Shown in pieces: positions 4,753 through 6,527 of a stretch of 6,527 nt of DNA. The position numbers were made by a program, and so were the translations under genes. Below the pieces are notes generated by a model. The model saw nothing but the letters and a program-made list of their open reading frames with translations, did no database searches and had not been told where the DNA came from. Positions within the stretch are counted from its first letter, which is position 1. Each line of letters opens with the position of its first letter. This DNA is from JAJFFW01 sp963922595 (GTDB lineage: Bacteria > Pseudomonadota > Alphaproteobacteria > Caulobacterales > Parvularculaceae): assembly GCA_963922595.1 (NCBI GenBank), contig CAWUIM010000111.1:1-6527 (forward strand). Reading direction: 5' to 3'.

Positions 4753-4770
4753 CGCGCGCGGCGCGCGCGC
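4753..4770. repeat. Alternating CG/GC dinucleotide tract
   Basis: Eighteen bases of only alternating C and G, with one phase break (GG at 4760-4761). Such tracts can adopt Z-form or cruciform structure; no role is shown by the sequence. Confidence 0.5.
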
Positions 4771-4825
4771 CCCCGTCAAACGGCCAACGGAGAAAACCGT
4801 CATATTCGCAGCCAGAGGTTCGCAT

Positions 4826-4855
4826 TTGCGCCTTCCGCCCGACAATGCCTATATG
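4826..4855 (+). promoter_or_regulatory. Candidate sigma-70-type promoter for the helicase gene
   Basis: TTGCGC (4826-4831) and TATATG (4850-4855) are 18 bases apart. A transcription start near 4861 would give a leader of about 25 nt before the ATG at 4887 and would exclude the in-frame ATG at 4857. The match to the consensus is moderate. Confidence 0.4.
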
Positions 4856-4886
4856 AATGGGCGACGTTACCAAAAGCCCGCCGCTC

Positions 4887-6527
4887 ATGTCCGCCCTTTC
4901 CCATATTCCTTCCCGCTTTGACGGGCGCACGCCGACGGCGGTGCTCGGACCGACCAATACGGGCAAGACCTATTTCGCCATTGAACGGCTGCTCTCGCAC
5001 CCGACGGGCATGATCGGCCTGCCGCTGCGGCTTCTGGCGCGTGAGGTCTATGACAAGCTCGTCGACCGGCGCTCCAAGCACGAAGTGGCGCTGGTCACGG
5101 GCGAGGAAAAGATTATCCCGCGCGACCCGAAATATTGGGTGGCGACGGTGGAGGCGATGCCGCTTGAGCGGGAGGTCGCCTTTGTGGCGATCGATGAGAT
5201 CCAGCTCGCCGCAGACCTGGAGCGCGGGCGCATTTTCACCTCGCGGCTGCTCCATGCGCGCGGGACGAGCGAGACGCTCTTTCTCGGCTCGGAGACGATG
5301 CGGCCGATCCTGAAGCGGTTGTTTCCGGAGATCACCTTTGTCTCACGCGACCGTCTGTCTGTGTTGTCCTATGCGGGACCGAAGAAAGTAACGCGTCTGC
5401 CGCGCCGCTCGGCGATTGTCGCTTTCTCCGCCGACACTGTTTACGCGGTCGCAGAACTGATCCGTAGACAGAGGGGCGGCGCCGCCGTCGTTATGGGCGC
5501 CCTGTCGCCGCGCACCCGCAACGCGCAGGCCGATCTCTACCAGTCCGGCGAAGTTGATTATCTCGTCGCCACAGACGCCATCGGGATGGGCCTAAACATG
5601 GATATCGACCATGTGGCGTTTGCAGCAAACCGCAAATTCGACGGACGCGGCCCCCGCCTGTTGCGTCCTGACGAGATGGCGCAAATCGCGGGCCGTGCGG
5701 GACGGCACATGCGCGACGGCACGTTCGGCGTCACCGCCGATTGCCCTGTCTTTGATGAAGAGACCGTTGAAGCCATCGAGGAGCATCGCTTTGAGCCCGT
5801 GCGCAATCTGCAATGGCGCTCCGACACGCTCGATTTCGGCTCCCTGCCCGCCCTCCTCAATGCGCTCGGCAAATTGCCCCACCGCGAGCACTTATTGCGG
5901 GCGCGGCCCGGCGATGACGAAGAGGTCTTGCAACGCCTCGCGGCCAATCCCGATATTCGCGAGAAAGCGGGCGGCGGCGCGGCGCTTCGGCTCTTGTGGG
6001 ATACCAGCCAGATCCCCGATTTCCGGAAAGTGGCCATCGACGAGCACGCCCGGATTTGCGGCGAGGTCTTTGAGCAGTTGATTGACCATGGCCGCATTGA
6101 CGAAGACTGGCTCGCCCCTCGCGTCGAGCGCCTCAACCGCGATGACGGCGATATCGACGCGCTGTCAGCGCGCATCGCCTATGTGCGCACCTGGACCTAC
6201 CTCTCCAACCGCAGCCAATGGCTGGAAAAAGCGCGCTATTGGCAGGAGAAGACAAGAGGCATAGAAGACAGGCTGTCCGACGCGCTGCATGAAAAGCTGA
6301 CCCAGCGGTTTGTGGATCGGCGGACGTCAGTTCTGTTCAAGAAACTGAAAGACGACGCGCCCATCCTGGCGGGCGTGACAGAGGACGGAGACGTGATCGT
6401 GGAAGGCCAGTTTGTGGGCCGGCTCATCGGGTTCGAATTTATTATCGACCCGCGCGCCAAGGGAACCGAAGCAAAGCGCGTGCGCGCGGCGGCGGAAAAA
6501 GCGCTGACGCCGGTGCTCGCGGCCCGC
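4887..6527 (+). CDS. SUV3-like DExH-box RNA helicase, 5' part
   Basis: 547 codons are present and the frame runs off the window. It is a superfamily 2 helicase of the mitochondrial SUV3 type. Walker A is GPTNTGKT (21-28, Lys27), motif Ia PLRLLAREVYDK (46-57), motif Ib TGEEK (71-75) and the DExH-type box DEIQ (103-106). Motif III is GSETM (134-138), motif V VATDAIGMGLNMDIDHVAF (227-245) and motif VI QIAGRAGR (266-273), followed by the LQWRSDTLDFGSLPALL region typical of the SUV3 C-terminal part. SUV3 unwinds RNA and in mitochondria works with a 3'-5' exonuclease; the bacterial partner is not seen here. A basic C-terminal extension, common in alphaproteobacterial members, would lie outside. No clear ribosome site precedes 4887. 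An in-frame ATG at 4857 would add ten residues but overlaps the likely promoter; a TGA at 4854 ends the frame upstream. Confidence 0.92.
   Translation, partial: MSALSHIPSRFDGRTPTAVLGPTNTGKTYFAIERLLSHPTGMIGLPLRLLAREVYDKLVDRRSKHEVALVTGEEKIIPRDPKYWVATVEAMPLEREVAFVAIDEIQLAADLERGRIFTSRLLHARGTSETLFLGSETMRPILKRLFPEITFVSRDRLSVLSYAGPKKVTRLPRRSAIVAFSADTVYAVAELIRRQRGGAAVVMGALSPRTRNAQADLYQSGEVDYLVATDAIGMGLNMDIDHVAFAANRKFDGRGPRLLRPDEMAQIAGRAGRHMRDGTFGVTADCPVFDEETVEAIEEHRFEPVRNLQWRSDTLDFGSLPALLNALGKLPHREHLLRARPGDDEEVLQRLAANPDIREKAGGGAALRLLWDTSQIPDFRKVAIDEHARICGEVFEQLIDHGRIDEDWLAPRVERLNRDDGDIDALSARIAYVRTWTYLSNRSQWLEKARYWQEKTRGIEDRLSDALHEKLTQRFVDRRTSVLFKKLKDDAPILAGVTEDGDVIVEGQFVGRLIGFEFIIDPRAKGTEAKRVRAAAEKALTPVLAAR

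Larger units (their letters stand above)
4188..4886. other. Intergenic stretch between the minus-strand gene and the helicase gene
   Basis: No credible gene is visible. The region is a divergent intergenic stretch holding a series of hairpins and palindromes (4257-4279, 4314-4329, 4360-4482, 4515-4581, 4611-4641), an alternating GC tract and the likely helicase promoter. A small CCCC/GGGG hairpin with loop AAA lies at 4699-4709. No tRNA or rRNA signature was seen. Confidence 0.6.

Noticed and set aside
4609..5013. Plus-strand open frame of 134 codons upstream of and overlapping the helicase
   Set aside because: It begins at a decayed repeat, runs in another frame over the helicase Walker A region and has no recognisable domain.
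5558..6175. Minus-strand open frame of 205 codons within the helicase
   Set aside because: It is antisense to the conserved motif V and VI region and downstream helicase sequence; composition-driven shadow.

Overview
The window looks like chromosomal DNA of a GC-rich alphaproteobacterium. This rests on overall composition, a SUV3-type helicase of the kind common in that class, and interspersed palindromes of familiar alphaproteobacterial types (CATCCTTCGAGG…CCTCAGGATG and CGTCATTCCGGACTTGATCC). Genus cannot be assigned from sequence alone.

Layout. Positions 1-1134 hold the 3' end of an rlmB-like 23S rRNA 2'-O-methyltransferase gene and a glutathione S-transferase gene 3 nt behind it, probably one transcript. 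Positions 1264-2777 hold a two-gene unit: a classical short-chain dehydrogenase whose stop overlaps the start of a HAD-family hydrolase (ATGA), implying translational coupling. From 4887 to the window edge runs the first 547 codons of a SUV3-like DExH RNA helicase, with a plausible promoter just upstream.

The unusual part is 2778-4886, about 2.1 kb dominated by palindromic repeats. An inverted pair of REP-like palindromes (2858-2892, 3035-3071) comes first. Then a strikingly regular array (3106-3862) of seven 30-nt or 75-nt hairpin modules alternates in orientation. Intervals are fixed (63 nt, then 87/84 nt), and every module, spacer and indel is a multiple of three. Orientation goes with two stem subtypes that differ by compensatory base-pair changes around a constant CTTGA loop. 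Two modules carry the same 45-nt palindromic insert. A third relative of that insert lies in frame inside the minus-strand hypothetical gene that begins at 4187. The frame of that gene stays open right through the array, so the palindromes would be translated as a repetitive tail of about 430 residues.

Positions 4257-4641 hold further hairpins: a perfect 10-bp stem, a 123-bp composite palindrome, a paired GC-rich hairpin with alternative pairing, and a decayed, detached copy of the array module. The protein-coding genes are ordinary. The best candidate for something undescribed is the phased, alternating palindrome array and its link to the minus-strand gene.
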